The position numbers and the translations under genes were made by a program. 16,352 nt of DNA from an uncultured Prevotella sp. (lineage in GTDB: Bacteria; Bacteroidota; Bacteroidia; Bacteroidales; Bacteroidaceae). Below, one piece after another: positions 14,688-16,352 of this stretch. The stretch spans positions 1 to 16,352 of the forward strand of contig CALCUV010000125.1 of NCBI GenBank assembly GCA_937906765.1, in the 5' to 3' direction. Below the pieces are notes generated by a model, which was not told the DNA's origin, ran no database searches, and saw nothing but the letters and a program-made list of their open reading frames with translations. Each line of letters begins with the position of its first letter. The first letter of the stretch is position 1.

Positions 14688-15485
14688 ATGTCAAAAGCTA
14701 AAAGGTACACACTTGAAACACTCCTACCTCTGAATGTTTCATATGACAGTGATCACGGATTGACGCAGGAAGATGTCGATATGGTCAATTCTCTTGTAGA
14801 GGTAATAGAAAGCACTCGTTCAAAGTATACTCCGAAGATTGGAGATAGAGTTGTCTATACGCAGAAAGGCGGCGAGTACCATCCTCATGGTTTGATAGAG
14901 AAAAAACACGAGGACAAATTCTATGTCTGCCTCGACCCGTTTATTCCGTTTGTATGGGAAAGCGACACTGCTATCAAAGTGGATGTCAGCGGTGGCCCAT
15001 TTTATCATGCTGATGCCGACAAGTTCAAGTTTATAGGTTGGACTGAAGCGGACTTCAAGGAATGGGGACACTGTGGTGCAACAGCAAACGGAACAGTCAG
15101 ATTCAAGGCTAAAGTTCCTCTATGGAGTTATTCCGAGCCAGATCCCTTGTACGGAGATTTTACAACCAAAGATTGGAAGAAAATCACTTTGCGTAAGCGT
15201 AAAGAGGGTAATCTATACGACTCCATGCAGATTGCATTCCGTGATGAGGATGAATTGCAGGAGTATGTGAAGGACCACAACGGAACGATATTCACCTGTT
15301 CCGACCCTACCTTGTTCGTTCTATGGTGCTACAAGCGTCAGTTCGAGTTCCTCACACTTGACGAATGGAACAAGGTAGATGCCGAAGCCGTAGAGCGTAG
15401 GTTGTCATACCGACCTGAACAGGTCAAGATAGTTAAGGATAGCGAGAAGCATATCTCTACATTCTATCGCATTAAACCGGAATAA
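14688..15485 (+). CDS. DUF4121-like protein of mobile-element type
   Basis: This 265-residue cytoplasmic protein starts MSKAKRYTLETLLPLNVSYD, then LTQEDVDMVNSLVEVIESTRS and PKIGDRVVYT. I associate this opening with DUF4121, a family of unknown function found in Bacteroidales conjugative transposons and plasmids. No catalytic motif is seen. The PKIGDRVVYT region resembles a small beta-barrel domain, and the C-terminal half is charged with many aromatic residues. No signal peptide or membrane segment is visible. It follows the structured leader and is separated by 29 bp from the next gene on the same strand, so the two probably form one transcript. The codon use is GC-richer than that of the protease gene before it. 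Confidence 0.65.
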   Translation: MSKAKRYTLETLLPLNVSYDSDHGLTQEDVDMVNSLVEVIESTRSKYTPKIGDRVVYTQKGGEYHPHGLIEKKHEDKFYVCLDPFIPFVWESDTAIKVDVSGGPFYHADADKFKFIGWTEADFKEWGHCGATANGTVRFKAKVPLWSYSEPDPLYGDFTTKDWKKITLRKRKEGNLYDSMQIAFRDEDELQEYVKDHNGTIFTCSDPTLFVLWCYKRQFEFLTLDEWNKVDAEAVERRLSYRPEQVKIVKDSEKHISTFYRIKPE

Positions 15486-15514
15486 GAAAATACTAACCTT
15501 TAACACTAATCATT

Positions 15515-16352
15515 ATGCAGACAACATCAGCAACATCAACAGGTCATACCGACCTGCTATCAGGTATCTTGAAGGTACAAGTGAGAAACGAAGAGAAGAT
15601 TACGGAGCAAGACCGTATCTATTGCCAGAATCAGCAGGACGAGCTGTACAAGACGCTCGACCAGATTGCCTGGTGGTACAACATCTTCAAAAGAGAAGCC
15701 GAGAAGTATGAGGGTAAAATCAAACTCAAGCACGAGCCGAACGGAAAGATTACCACAAGCAGCTATGACCTCCACTATCGCTACAATAATGATGAGAAGG
15801 ATTATACCCATCACGAGTTTACTCCTTTCAAGAACATCAATGAGTTGGTGGATAGCCGTCATAATGCTATCAGGAACTTCATCAGTCGCATCATCGGCTA
15901 TTTCAACAACACATACAGCGTCTCTGTTGAAGCACCAAAGATTGATGAGAAGACTCTGCCGATAGACTTCCGACCTGTATATAACACCTATGTAGATGTG
16001 GTCATCGAACATCTCGGAGGCAAGAGCTTTCGAGATACTGCCGAGGAAGAGCTGATCAAACGATTCCTTGAAACAGTCAGACCATCTAACTGGAGCAAGG
16101 TGAAGCCTGAACTGAAGAAGGACAAAATCATCTTCCCCGATATTGTCACTTGGGACTCTTTCCATTACGAGTGTTATAAGGATTATAGGTTCTCATACGA
16201 AACAGACCGTAAGGTTAGCCGCTTCTGTGAAGGTATTGCCTTTGGTGCAGACGATGTACTTTGCGGAAGTATCGAGATGATTATCGGTCTTGATACACGC
16301 AATGTAGATATATCCAGATGGTACGACCTGACAACGACCAATGCCGTAAGTC
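15515..16352 (+). CDS. Unrecognised protein, runs off the right edge
   Basis: An open frame starts at ATG 15515 and stays open for 279 codons to the window end. It begins MQTTSATSTGHTDLLSGILK. I do not recognise the family. The visible part is hydrophilic and charged, with a helical segment around residues 25-65 (KITEQDRIYCQNQQDELYK, then IAWWYNIFKREAEKYEGKI), and no signal peptide or membrane helix. It lies 29 bp after the DUF4121-like gene and shares its codon use, so it is likely cargo of the same element. A 201-codon reverse frame at 15560-16165 is its antisense shadow. Being incomplete, its C-terminal domain cannot be judged. Confidence 0.7.
   Translation, partial: MQTTSATSTGHTDLLSGILKVQVRNEEKITEQDRIYCQNQQDELYKTLDQIAWWYNIFKREAEKYEGKIKLKHEPNGKITTSSYDLHYRYNNDEKDYTHHEFTPFKNINELVDSRHNAIRNFISRIIGYFNNTYSVSVEAPKIDEKTLPIDFRPVYNTYVDVVIEHLGGKSFRDTAEEELIKRFLETVRPSNWSKVKPELKKDKIIFPDIVTWDSFHYECYKDYRFSYETDRKVSRFCEGIAFGADDVLCGSIEMIIGLDTRNVDISRWYDLTTTNAVS

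Noticed and set aside
15560..16165. 201-codon reverse-strand open frame
   Set aside because: It is antisense to a longer forward frame (15515 to the edge) that has a sensible start 29 bp after the previous gene and matching codon use. The reverse product has a low-complexity, hydrophobic pattern typical of an antisense shadow.

Overview
The window looks like a Bacteroidales chromosome, probably Prevotella-like. The genus is an inference. The support is protein families largely typical of Bacteroidota (DUF4199 with a GT2, DUF6452 and DUF6048), Bacteroidota-type -7 promoter boxes (TAnnTTTG, several as TATCTTTGC) upstream of genes, few clear Shine-Dalgarno sites, and lipoprotein signals. TAG is used as a normal stop by several genes.

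Layout. Positions 1-258 are the end of an IS4-type insertion sequence that has cut off the 3' part of a GH5 beta-mannanase gene (259-1169, minus). Upstream on the same strand are an ABC exporter (1197-2828) and NAD kinase (2892-3758). Divergent from nadK are pdxJ (3861-4589) and a DJ-1/PfpI gene (4659-5201). A convergent junction with palindromic repeats (5314-5385) separates these from a TrmH/SpoU RNA methyltransferase (5444-6247, minus). A forward cluster follows: DUF4199 membrane protein, GT2 glycosyltransferase, DUF6452 lipoprotein, DUF6048 protein and ApbE flavin transferase (6409-10239). It ends at a strong hairpin terminator. A Crp/Fnr regulator (10326-11009) then faces an unrecognised HTH-like gene (11171-11758, minus) across a second junction carrying related palindromes.

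The HTH-like gene is divergent from a membrane Ser/Thr kinase gene (11804-12982) that has an in-frame TAG ten codons before its catalytic Asp. After about 450 bp without a gene comes an AT-rich trypsin-like protease gene (13433-14350). A GC-richer segment of nested hairpins (14506-14619) then leads into two genes of mobile-element type: a DUF4121-like gene (14688-15485) and an unrecognised gene that runs off the right edge (from 15515).

The left two thirds is mostly ordinary housekeeping sequence. The parts that deserve attention are the related palindromes at both convergent junctions, the interrupted kinase with its divergent partner, the orphan protease, and the structured leader at what looks like the start of a mobile or accessory region. 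No CRISPR array, tRNA or rRNA was seen, and I did not find a clear new system. The best candidates for something undescribed are the structured element with its downstream genes and the kinase/HTH pair.
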